From positions 1-11,545 of the forward strand of contig DFFM01000023.1 of assembly GCA_002369515.1 (NCBI GenBank): a stretch of 11,545 nt of DNA. Reading direction: 5' to 3'. This DNA is from Prevotella sp. UBA3776 (lineage in GTDB: Bacteria; Bacteroidota; Bacteroidia; Bacteroidales; Bacteroidaceae). This document shows, piece after piece, positions 1 through 6,453 of this stretch; the stretch's first letter is position 1; each line of letters starts with the position of its first letter. The notes under the pieces were generated by a model, which was not told the DNA's origin, made no database searches, and was given only the letters and a program-made list of their open reading frames with translations. The translations under genes and the position numbers were made by a program.

Positions 1-148
1 TTGAAACTCCTTGAACTCCTTGAACTCCTTGAACTCCTTGAACTCCTTGAACTCCTTGAAACTCCTTGAAACTCCTTGAACTCCTTGAAACTCCTTGAAC
101 TCCTTGAACTCCTTGAACTCCTTGAACTCCTTGCAACTCCTTGAAACT
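1..148. repeat. Tandem array of 9/10-bp units (TTGAACTCC / TTGAAACTCC)
   Basis: Fifteen full units and one partial unit run head to tail. Ten are the 9-mer TTGAACTCC, four are the 10-mer TTGAAACTCC and one is the variant TTGCAACTCC (131-140). The last partial unit is 141-148. The array may continue left of the window. On the minus strand it reads GGAGTTCAA repeated and begins 1 nt after the TGA stop (150-152) of the glutaminyl cyclase gene, so it would be the 3' untranslated region of that operon. Mixed 9- and 10-bp units break any reading frame, so it is not coding. There are no spacers, so it is not CRISPR. I see no terminator hairpin in it. Function unknown. Confidence 0.95.
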
Positions 149-149
149 A

Positions 150-1208
150 TCATTCTTCACTATAAATCACCTGCACCATGGTTTGGCCGACGGCTTGCAG
201 CACGTTGCGGTCCAGATGGTCCATGTCGTCGCTGACGGTGTGCCATGTGGGGCCGAAGGTGCTCTGCTGGCAGTCGGGATAGTAGGCGATGATGTCGATG
301 CAGGGAATGCCAGCCTTCTCGTTCACGGGCACGTGGTCGTCGGTGATGTAGCCGCCGTCCTTGCTGGGGAACAGGCTGCCGAAGCCAACGGTGTCGGCTG
401 CGCGCCACACTTTCTTCACCACCTTGGGGGCATACTGCTTCGATACGCCCTCCTGGTAGAACCGCGCGCCCTGGCCTCCCACCATGTCGAGCAGAATGCC
501 GAAACGGGCGGTGTAGCCCTCGCGGTGGGGATTGGCGGCCCAGTGTTGGGCTCCGAGGGCCCAGCTGTTGCCGTTGTCGGGTTGGGTGCTCCACTGGGGT
601 GTTCCCCAGTCTTCGGCATCGAAACAGATGAAGTCGATGCCGAGCGGGGCGGCTTTTCCACCCGCCTGATCGGTGGCCGACGGGGGCTGGGCGGCAAGCA
701 GACGGGCCAGTTCGAGCATGACGCCCACGCCGCTGGCTCCGTCGTTGGCGGCCATGACGGGTTTGTGCCAGTTGGCCGAGTCGGGGTCGTTGTCGGCCCA
801 CGGACGGCTGTCCCAATGGGCGCAGACGAGCAGGCGGTCGCTGGCCTCGGGGCGGTAGCTGGCAATGATGTTGGTGGCGCGGAGCGTGGTGCCGTCGTAT
901 CCTTGCAGGTCGGCTTTCTGGAGGGTCACCTCCATGCCGTACTGTCTGAACTTCTGGGCAATCCACTGTGCGCAACGCTCGTGGGCGTCGCTGTTCATGG
1001 TGCGCGGGCCGAAGTCGCACTGCGCCTGACAGAAGGCAAAGGCGCTGTCGGCATTGAATGCCGGGCCGACGGGCTGCCTGCGGGCGGCCACCTCTTCGGT
1101 CTCGGGGTCGGCATCGGGGGTGTTCCCCTTCAGCACGGGCAGGAAATAGGCTGCTGCTGCCAGTGCCAGGATAGCAATGAGCATGATAGCCAGTTTTTTA
1201 TTCTTCAT
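150..1208 (-). CDS. Glutaminyl-peptide cyclotransferase-like protein (M28 fold, type II bacterial glutaminyl cyclase)
   Basis: 352 aa. An N-terminal hydrophobic segment (about residues 6-26, after MKNKK) fits an uncleaved inner-membrane anchor or signal peptide, which places the M28-type domain in the periplasm. Motifs match mono-zinc glutaminyl cyclases rather than two-metal aminopeptidases: D156 in NDGASG as zinc ligand, FDAED with E199 as the acid/base and D200 as zinc ligand (animal cyclases have Glu there), D241 in LLDMVGG, and W322-H323 in TWHTVSDD. These residue roles come from alignment by eye. The family turns N-terminal Gln into pyroglutamate. In Bacteroidetes many proteins cut by signal peptidase I expose Gln, and a periplasmic cyclase caps it. 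The gene starts 15 nt after the stop of the C26-M19 fusion, so it is probably the last gene of that operon. A true M28 aminopeptidase is the main alternative but fits less well. Confidence 0.85.
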   Translation of the reverse strand: MKNKKLAIMLIAILALAAAAYFLPVLKGNTPDADPETEEVAARRQPVGPAFNADSAFAFCQAQCDFGPRTMNSDAHERCAQWIAQKFRQYGMEVTLQKADLQGYDGTTLRATNIIASYRPEASDRLLVCAHWDSRPWADNDPDSANWHKPVMAANDGASGVGVMLELARLLAAQPPSATDQAGGKAAPLGIDFICFDAEDWGTPQWSTQPDNGNSWALGAQHWAANPHREGYTARFGILLDMVGGQGARFYQEGVSKQYAPKVVKKVWRAADTVGFGSLFPSKDGGYITDDHVPVNEKAGIPCIDIIAYYPDCQQSTFGPTWHTVSDDMDHLDRNVLQAVGQTMVQVIYSEE

Positions 1209-1223
1209 GATTTCTTTTAGAGT

Positions 1224-3041
1224 CTATTGTCGTTCGGGGAACTGCTGCACCTCGCTCATGACGCGCAGCCAGTTGCCGCCCCAAATCTTTTCGATGTCGC
1301 GCTCGCTGTATTTGCGGCGCAGCAGCTGCTGGGTGAAGTTGATCATCTCGCTGCTGTCGGCCATGCCGACCACGCCGCCGTCGCCGTCGAAGTCGGTGCC
1401 GATGCCCACATGGTCGATGCCCATCACCGAGATGGCGTGCTCCAGATGGGCCACGGCGTCGAGGATGCTGGCCTCGCCCTGACGGCAGAGGAATCCGGCA
1501 TAGAGCGTGATGTGGGCCACGCCGCCGCGACGCGCCAGGGCGCGCAGCTGGTCGTCGGTGAGGTTGCGCGGATGGTCGCACAGGGCGCGGCAGTTGCTGT
1601 GGCTGCACACGATGGGTGTGGCGCTGATTTGGAGGGCGTCGTAGAAGCTCTTCTCGCCGGCATGGCTCAGATCGACCATGATGCCGTTGAGGTTCATCTC
1701 CTCGATGACGCGCTCGCCGAAGGCACTCACGCCGTTGTGGGTGTTGCATCCCTTGGCGCTGTCGCAGATGTCGTTGTCGCCGTTGTGACATAGGGTGATA
1801 TAGACCACGCCTCGCTGGGCGAAATGCTTTACGTTGGCCGCATCGTGGTCCAGGGCCAGCCCGTTCTCGATGGCCAGCATGACCGACTTGCGGCCCTTGC
1901 GCTTGTCTTCGTAGAGGTCGGCGGGCGTACGCGCCAAGCTCAGGTACTGGCTGTTGCGGCGCACGATGTCCTCGATGCGGTCGAAGATGAGGTCGGCATA
2001 GCCCATGGGGGTGATGAGGGCTGGACTTTGGCTGTCGCCATTGGCGGCCCACGAGAGATCCACCTTCGACGAGAATTTCTCGCCGAGCTTGGGCTGCGGC
2101 AGATAGGCGGCCATGATGACGGCGTCCTGGCGGCCTTCGCTCATCTTGTGCAAATCGACCAGGATGCGCGGGTCGCGCTGTTCGAAGTGGATGCCCTGGG
2201 GGAAGAACATGGGCGTGTCGCAGTGGGTGTCGAGCGTGAGCACACGGTCGTGCAGCCGCTTGGCCACCTGGAAGTTGCTGGCCTCGCGGACGAGCCAGCG
2301 GAACAGGGGAAGCCCTTCGTCGAGCCACTCGGCATGCCACTGCACACCGATGACGGGCTTGTGCTCGTTGCTCTCAATGGCTTCGATGATGCCGTCGGGG
2401 GCCTTGGCCGTCACGTTGAACCGCTTGCCGCCGTCGCTGACGGCTTGATGGTGGAACGAGTTGACGAAGAGTCGGTCCTGGTTGTACAGGCTGTGGAGCA
2501 CCGAGCCTTTCTGCACGTTCACGCTGTGGGTGGGCTCGCTGCGGTCGGCGTCCTGCGAGTGCTTGACGGCCTTGGCGCGCTGAATGCTGTCGGTGGTGGT
2601 TTGGCTGCTGATGTGCTGGCGCACCTTGCCGCCCAGCGCCATGGCCAGCGTCTGTATGCCTCGGCAGATGCCCAGGATGGGGATTTGCCGGTTGTAGGCC
2701 AGGCGCGTGATGAGCAGCTCGGGCAGGTCGCGGCGCGCATTGATGCCCTGCAGCCCCGGCTGGGGCTCCTCGCCCGCCCACAAGGGGTTGTAGTCTCCGC
2801 CGCCGCTGAGCAGCAGTCCGTCGATATGGTCGAGGGTGTTGATGATGACGCTGGTGTCGCTCACGGGCGGCAGTATGACGGGTGTGCCTCCTGCAGCCAC
2901 TATCTTCTCGTAGTATTTGCTGCGCAGCGTGGCGTCTTCGCCAGCATAATTGGCGGTGATGCCGATGATCGGTTGACGACCGGCTTCGGGGTATGTCGCA
3001 TAAATGGTGTCTAAATGCGACTGAAGGTCAAAATTGTTCAT
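1224..3041 (-). CDS. Fusion protein: gamma-glutamyl hydrolase-like (peptidase C26) plus membrane dipeptidase (peptidase M19)
   Basis: 605 aa with no signal peptide, so probably cytoplasmic. Residues about 23-255 form a class I glutamine-amidotransferase-like domain of the PuuD/C26 type: LLSGGGD (77-83), nucleophile C126 in GICRGIQ, and H236/E238 in QWHAEW, where the usual HPE is HAE. Residues about 262-600 form an M19 renal-dipeptidase-like domain with all expected metal ligands: H273 and D275 (THCD), bridging E392 (AIENG), H460 (LSHAG) and H481 (CSHSN), plus D550 in GTDFDG. C26 enzymes cleave gamma-glutamyl bonds and M19 enzymes cleave dipeptides including Cys-Gly, so one chain could turn a gamma-Glu-X-Y peptide into Glu plus free amino acids (inference). 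The gene lies 16 nt downstream of lrp and 15 nt upstream of the cyclase, which indicates one operon. Both halves look intact. Confidence 0.9.
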   Translation of the reverse strand: MNNFDLQSHLDTIYATYPEAGRQPIIGITANYAGEDATLRSKYYEKIVAAGGTPVILPPVSDTSVIINTLDHIDGLLLSGGGDYNPLWAGEEPQPGLQGINARRDLPELLITRLAYNRQIPILGICRGIQTLAMALGGKVRQHISSQTTTDSIQRAKAVKHSQDADRSEPTHSVNVQKGSVLHSLYNQDRLFVNSFHHQAVSDGGKRFNVTAKAPDGIIEAIESNEHKPVIGVQWHAEWLDEGLPLFRWLVREASNFQVAKRLHDRVLTLDTHCDTPMFFPQGIHFEQRDPRILVDLHKMSEGRQDAVIMAAYLPQPKLGEKFSSKVDLSWAANGDSQSPALITPMGYADLIFDRIEDIVRRNSQYLSLARTPADLYEDKRKGRKSVMLAIENGLALDHDAANVKHFAQRGVVYITLCHNGDNDICDSAKGCNTHNGVSAFGERVIEEMNLNGIMVDLSHAGEKSFYDALQISATPIVCSHSNCRALCDHPRNLTDDQLRALARRGGVAHITLYAGFLCRQGEASILDAVAHLEHAISVMGIDHVGIGTDFDGDGGVVGMADSSEMINFTQQLLRRKYSERDIEKIWGGNWLRVMSEVQQFPERQ

Positions 3042-3057
3042 GAATCAAACTTAGAGT

Positions 3058-3519
3058 TTATTCCGCTTCGACGGGTATTTCCCGCTTGATGCTCTGCTCC
3101 AGTGAGATGAGCGTCTCGGTGGCCACAACCCCCGGAATGCTTTGCATCTGGTTGTTGAGCAGGTCCATGAGCTGCTCGTTATCACGGGCAAAGAGCTTCA
3201 CCAGCATGGTGTAGGGGCCGGTGGTGAAATGACATTCCACAATCTCGGGAATATGGAGCAGCCGCTCGACGACCGCTTTATACATGCTTCCCCGCTCCAG
3301 ATTGATGCCCACGTAAGTACAAGTAGAATAGCCGAGGCTCTTGGGATTGACATTGAATCCGCTGCCAGTAATAACGCCGTTCTCGGTCAAATGCTGCACC
3401 CGCTGGTGTATGGCCGCACGAGAGACATTGCACTCAGCAGCAACATCCTTGAAAGGAATGCGGGCGTTCTTAGACAAGATTCCTAAAATCTTTTTGTCTA
3501 GGTTGTCGATTTTGTCCAT
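3058..3519 (-). CDS. Lrp/AsnC-family transcriptional regulator
   Basis: 153 aa. The N-terminal AsnC-type winged helix-turn-helix covers about residues 4-60 (starts MDKIDNLDKKIL, recognition helix near VSRAAIHQRVQHL). The C-terminal RAM ligand-binding and oligomerisation domain runs from about 65 to 145 (GYSTCTYVGINLE ... VVATETLISLEQ). Family members bind amino acids and regulate amino-acid and peptide metabolism, often including their own gene. I chose the ATG at 3517-3519 because it gives the standard family N-terminus. The open frame extends to 3612, but that would add 31 atypical residues and run through the predicted promoter. It is followed after 16 nt by the C26-M19 peptidase, so it is probably a local regulator of the operon sensing an amino acid or peptide product. 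The ligand cannot be told from sequence. Confidence 0.93.
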   Translation of the reverse strand: MDKIDNLDKKILGILSKNARIPFKDVAAECNVSRAAIHQRVQHLTENGVITGSGFNVNPKSLGYSTCTYVGINLERGSMYKAVVERLLHIPEIVECHFTTGPYTMLVKLFARDNEQLMDLLNNQMQSIPGVVATETLISLEQSIKREIPVEAE

Positions 3520-3547
3520 TTTGCTTTTCAGTATTATGTTGTGAAAG

Positions 3548-3583
3548 CAAAAGTAGTCAATAAAAATGAAATGTGCAACAAAA
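3548..3583 (-). promoter_or_regulatory. Bacteroidetes-type promoter for the lrp operon
   Basis: On the minus strand TACTTTTG (3548-3555) matches the -7 consensus TAnnTTTG. A GTTG at 3576-3579, inside TTTTGTTG (3576-3583), lies 20 nt upstream and fits the -33 TTTG/TTG element. Transcription would start near 3541, giving a leader of about 20 nt before the lrp ATG. Confidence 0.75.
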
Positions 3584-3589
3584 TGACAG

Positions 3590-3631
3590 AAAAAATGAGA
3601 AAATCTGTGCATTTTGCACCGATTTTCTCAT
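3590..3631 (-). terminator. Rho-independent terminator of the FKBP operon
   Basis: A 17-bp inverted repeat (3595-3611 and 3615-3631) with a single mismatch and a 3-nt loop. On the minus strand it is followed at once by six T (3590-3595, the last shared with the stem). It lies about 40 nt downstream of the stop of the signal-peptide FKBP gene. It also sits just upstream of the predicted lrp promoter, at about -54 to -90, so a second role as a regulator binding site is possible. Confidence 0.85.
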
Positions 3632-3669
3632 CCTTAGGCTTTTTCCAGCACGGTTATGCTGCCACTATT

Positions 3670-4563
3670 CTATTTTGCCGCCTTGTTGACGCTGACCAGC
3701 TCGACGGTGAAGACGAGCGCGCTGTAGGGCTTTATCTTGCCCGCCTCGCGCGAGCCGTAGGCCAGCTGGTAGGGAATGAACAGTTGCCACTTGCTGCCGG
3801 CGGGCATCAGGGTGAGCGCCTCGGTCCAGCCCGCAATGACCTGGCTGGGACGGAACTTGTTGGTTTGTTCCTTGCGCTCGTAGCTGCTGTCGAAGACGGT
3901 GCCGTCGATGAGCTTGCCTTCGTACTTCACGGTCACCTCATCGTTGACGGTGGCCACGTCGCCAGTGCCCTTCACCAGCTCCTTGTACTGCAGTCCGCTG
4001 GGCAGCACCTTCACACCCGGCTTCTTGGCGTTGTCGGCCAGAAACTGCTCGCCGGCACGGCGGTTGGCTCCGTAGAGCTTCTCGTCCTTGGCGGCCTTGG
4101 CCTCGTCGAGACGGCGCTTGTAAAACTCGTCGGCGGCAGCGTCGGTGAGCAGGCTGTGGTCTTTCTTGAGCGACGCCAGGAATCCCTGCTTGAACAGCTG
4201 GTCGTTGATGGTGAGTTGGGTGCCCTCGAAATCGCCCTTGATGCCTGGCAGCATGCGCGAGTTCACCATGTTGGCAATCTGGATGCCGGCGGCGTAGGCC
4301 TTCAGGGCCTCGATGTCTTTCTTGTTGACGGTCTCTTCGAATCCGCGGATGAAGTCGGCCATGTAGGCTGTGTCAACGTCCATGTTCTGGCGGATGAAGG
4401 GAATGAGGCCGTTGGTCATGCTCATGCCGGCAGCATAGCTCACCGAGTCGGGCACGGTGCGCAGCGGAGTGCCGCCGTTGTCGTCAGCCGAAGCAAAGGC
4501 CTGGGCTGTATGCAAAGAAGCACCCGCCACGAGGGCGAGTGCTATGGTCAGAAGTTTCTTCAT
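3670..4563 (-). CDS. FKBP-type peptidyl-prolyl isomerase, exported (signal peptide)
   Basis: 297 aa. A signal peptide spans residues 1 to about 24 (MKKLLTIALALVAG..., cleavage sites of A-x-A type at HTAQA and AQAFA). There is no lipobox, so it is probably soluble in the periplasm. Residues about 38-170 form the FkpA/Mip-like N-terminal helical dimerisation domain (begins DSVSYAAGM). A C-terminal FKBP domain follows with the conserved pocket: YEGKLIDGTVFDSS, VIAGWTEAL, IPYQLAYG and ALVFTVELV. The family catalyses cis-trans isomerisation of Xaa-Pro bonds and acts as a folding chaperone. It starts 18 nt after the stop of the lipoprotein paralogue and is the last gene of the cluster, followed by a terminator. 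All pocket residues I can check are present, so it is probably active. Confidence 0.93.
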   Translation of the reverse strand: MKKLLTIALALVAGASLHTAQAFASADDNGGTPLRTVPDSVSYAAGMSMTNGLIPFIRQNMDVDTAYMADFIRGFEETVNKKDIEALKAYAAGIQIANMVNSRMLPGIKGDFEGTQLTINDQLFKQGFLASLKKDHSLLTDAAADEFYKRRLDEAKAAKDEKLYGANRRAGEQFLADNAKKPGVKVLPSGLQYKELVKGTGDVATVNDEVTVKYEGKLIDGTVFDSSYERKEQTNKFRPSQVIAGWTEALTLMPAGSKWQLFIPYQLAYGSREAGKIKPYSALVFTVELVSVNKAAK

Positions 4564-4581
4564 GATTCGTGAATCAACCGT

Positions 4582-5454
4582 TTATTTCTCGATACCGAGC
4601 AGTTCGATCTTGAAAATCAGCACAGAGAAGGGGTCGATGCCGGGCTGCTGGCGTGTGCCGTAAGCCTTGTCCTGGGGAATATATACTTCCCAAACCGAAC
4701 CAACGGGCATGTGGGTGAGGGCCTCGGTCCATCCGGGAATCACCTGGTTGGCACGCAGGGTGATGGGCTCGCCGCGCTTGTAAGAGCTGTCGAACACTTT
4801 GCCGTCGATGGTCTTGCCTTCGTAGTTCACTTTCACGCTGGAGGTGTCCTTGGGGATGTCGCCGGCACCTTCCTTGATGACTTTGTACTGTACGCCACCC
4901 TTCAGGGTCTTCACGCCTTCTTTCTTGGCGTTGGCAATCAGGAATTTCTCACCGGCTTCCTTGTTCTTGCCGTACTGGGCCATGAGACTCTGAGACTTGA
5001 TGGCTTCCATCTTCTTTTGAGCCATCACACTGGCCTGCTCGACGGTCATCAGACCGCTCTTGCCGGCTGTACCGCTGATGAAACCAGCGAGCAGGTTCTT
5101 CAGCGAGATGGTCTTGGTGGAGTCGTTGCCAAAGATTTCGTGGTTGATGCCCTTCACCATCTGGTTGCTGATTTGCTGACCGATCTGGATACCGGCAAAA
5201 CGGGCAGCCTGCTTCTTGTCGTCACCGGCATTGGCTCCTTCGTTCACGCCCTTGATAAACTCGTCCATATAGGCAGTGTCAACGCCCATGCGCTCAGAGA
5301 GATACTCTTTCAATCCTTGGCTCTGGGCCATACCCACGGCGTAGCTCAGTGTGTCGAGGTCGCTGTTGAGGCTGGCCTTGGGAGTAGAGTTGCCGCAGCT
5401 GCTGATAGTGGCAGCTGCAATAGCCATTGCGGCTACGAATGTTAACTTTTTCAT
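4582..5454 (-). CDS. FKBP-type peptidyl-prolyl isomerase, lipoprotein
   Basis: 290 aa. The N-terminus is a lipoprotein signal with lipobox ISSC and lipidated Cys at residue 20. The residues after Cys (GNSTPK) lack the acidic surface-export signal of Bacteroidetes, so a periplasm-facing anchor is likelier. It has the same plan as its downstream neighbour: an N-terminal dimerisation domain beginning DTLSYAVGMAQ, with MGVDTAYMDEFIKG as in the paralogue, a helical linker, and a C-terminal FKBP domain with YEGKTIDGKVFDSS, VIPGWTEAL and VLIFKIEL. The start is supported by the typical signal sequence and a long A-rich leader (minus strand of 5455-5500). No Shine-Dalgarno motif is visible, as usual in this phylum. 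I see no TAnnTTTG promoter in the upstream gap, so it is probably read from the promoter at 6236. Confidence 0.93.
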   Translation of the reverse strand: MKKLTFVAAMAIAAATISSCGNSTPKASLNSDLDTLSYAVGMAQSQGLKEYLSERMGVDTAYMDEFIKGVNEGANAGDDKKQAARFAGIQIGQQISNQMVKGINHEIFGNDSTKTISLKNLLAGFISGTAGKSGLMTVEQASVMAQKKMEAIKSQSLMAQYGKNKEAGEKFLIANAKKEGVKTLKGGVQYKVIKEGAGDIPKDTSSVKVNYEGKTIDGKVFDSSYKRGEPITLRANQVIPGWTEALTHMPVGSVWEVYIPQDKAYGTRQQPGIDPFSVLIFKIELLGIEK

Positions 5455-5501
5455 TGTTGTTGTCGTTTTTGTTGTTTATTCTTGTTTTCTCTTGTTTTTT
5501 C

Positions 5502-5564
5502 TTATAGGACTCATAAGACTCATAAGGCCCATAGGACTTATAGGACCTATAGGGCTAATGGGCT
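5502..5564. repeat. Degenerate 9-bp tandem array (TTATAGGAC-like), seven units
   Basis: Seven consecutive 9-mers: TTATAGGAC, TCATAAGAC, TCATAAGGC, CCATAGGAC, TTATAGGAC, CTATAGGGC, TAATGGGCT. On the minus strand (TCCTATAAG-like) the array begins 5 nt after the TAA stop of the cytoplasmic FKBP gene and ends just before the A-rich leader of the lipoprotein FKBP. Units differ mostly by transitions at two or three positions. Function unknown. It has the same period and position as the array at 1-148 but an unrelated unit sequence. Confidence 0.85.
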
Positions 5565-5569
5565 GGCCC

Positions 5570-6178
5570 TTACTTCACCTCAATCAGCTCCACATCGAAG
5601 ATGAGGGTGGCAAACGGAGGAATCATCTGGCCTGCACCGCCTTCGCCGTAACCCAGCATGTAGGGGATGAAGAAACGATACTTGGCACCTTCCTGCATGA
5701 GCTGCAAGCCCTCGGTCCAACCGGCGATGACCTGCTGCAGACCGAATGTGGCTGGCTCGCCGCGCTGCACACTGCTGTCGAACACGGTGCCGTCGATGAG
5801 GAAACCCTCGTAGTGGCACTTCACGCTGTCGGTAGCTTTCGGCTTGCGGCCGTTGCCCTCGCGGAGCACCTGATACTGCAGTCCGCTGGGCAGGGTGACA
5901 ACCCCCTCTTTCTTGGCGTTCTCTGCCAAATATTTCTCTCCCTCCACTTTGGCGGTCTTGCCTTTCTCGTTGCGCTCGGCCTGCATCTTTGCTTCTTGCT
6001 GCTGGAAGAAGTCCTGCACGATGGTTTGTGCCTCGCGGTGGCTCACTTTCAGTTCGTTACCCGAAATGACATCTGTGATGGCTGCAGAGAAGTCGGCCAC
6101 ACTGATGCGTTCGCCCACACCCATTTGTGCCAACTGCTGACCGATGCCCAATCCCAGGGCATAACTAAGTTTATCCAT
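5570..6178 (-). CDS. FKBP-type peptidyl-prolyl isomerase, cytoplasmic
   Basis: 202 aa with no signal sequence, beginning directly with the dimerisation-domain motif MDKLSYALGLGIGQQL, so it is probably cytoplasmic. Residues about 1-85 are the short N-terminal helical domain. From about 88 the FKBP domain carries YEGFLIDGTVFDSS, VIAGWTEGLQL, FIPYMLGYGEGG and ATLIFDVELI, all pocket positions as in active enzymes. It is shorter than its two downstream relatives (290 and 297 aa), mainly in the helical part. It is the first gene of three FKBP genes in tandem, 115 nt before the lipoprotein, with a recognisable promoter upstream. The cluster probably arose by duplication followed by diversification of targeting signals. 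Confidence 0.93.
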   Translation of the reverse strand: MDKLSYALGLGIGQQLAQMGVGERISVADFSAAITDVISGNELKVSHREAQTIVQDFFQQQEAKMQAERNEKGKTAKVEGEKYLAENAKKEGVVTLPSGLQYQVLREGNGRKPKATDSVKCHYEGFLIDGTVFDSSVQRGEPATFGLQQVIAGWTEGLQLMQEGAKYRFFIPYMLGYGEGGAGQMIPPFATLIFDVELIEVK

Positions 6179-6235
6179 TCTGTATTTTTTGTGTTACAAA
6201 TAAAATATAATGTGTACTATTTTCGAAAATCGGCG

Positions 6236-6243
6236 CAAAGGTA
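6236..6243 (-). promoter_or_regulatory. -7 box of the FKBP operon promoter
   Basis: On the minus strand TACCTTTG is an exact TAnnTTTG match, 57 nt upstream of the first FKBP ATG. No good -33 TTTG is present at the usual distance (only a weak TGTG). Transcription would begin near 6229. Confidence 0.65.
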
Positions 6244-6323
6244 AGCATTTTTTCTGATACTTAGCACATTATAAGTCGAAAAAACATTTTGTAACAGGAA
6301 AATAACTTTTTTTTAAAATAAAA

Positions 6324-6448
6324 AAAGCCTCACACAGAGGTGGAGGGCGAAAGAAGTAGGAAAACCTCTCTCTGCTCCGTTTCTCTGTGTGAGACTTTTG
6401 TCTTAGCCTCTGCGCGGAAAGAAAGCTGTCTGCGTGTGAGGCTTGAAG
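6324..6448 (-). terminator. Terminator with a duplicated ascending arm
   Basis: On the minus strand the descending arm (complement of 6324-6339) is followed by seven T. It can pair over 16 positions, including one G-U wobble, with the arm at 6383-6398, leaving a 43-nt loop. It can also pair over 11 exact positions with a second, more upstream arm at 6434-6444. The stop of the CoA-transferase gene (6454) lies just upstream, so this is read as the 3' end of that operon. Stretches 6365-6398 and 6406-6444 look like two diverged copies of one element (CCTCT...CTGTGTGAG-like). Confidence 0.7.
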
Positions 6449-6453
6449 TTTGT

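Noticed and set aside
1..148. CRISPR-like array
   Set aside because: Units are 9-10 bp and contiguous, with no spacers.
141..1220. Plus-strand open frame of 359 codons opposite the cyclase gene
   Set aside because: It mirrors the codon bias of the minus-strand gene, has no family motifs, and begins inside the repeat array. The minus-strand product has complete catalytic motifs.
1198..3014. Long open frames in other frames across the C26-M19 gene (minus 1198-2340, plus 1824-3014)
   Set aside because: Arg/Pro/His- or Val/Ala-rich translations typical of shadow frames in GC-rich DNA; the true frame has both full domains.
3520..3612. Upstream extension of lrp to an ATG at 3612
   Set aside because: The added 31 residues are unlike the family, and the segment contains the promoter and part of the FKBP terminator.
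3541..5445. Plus-strand open frames opposite the FKBP genes
   Set aside because: Antisense shadows; the minus-strand frames have signal peptides and FKBP motifs.
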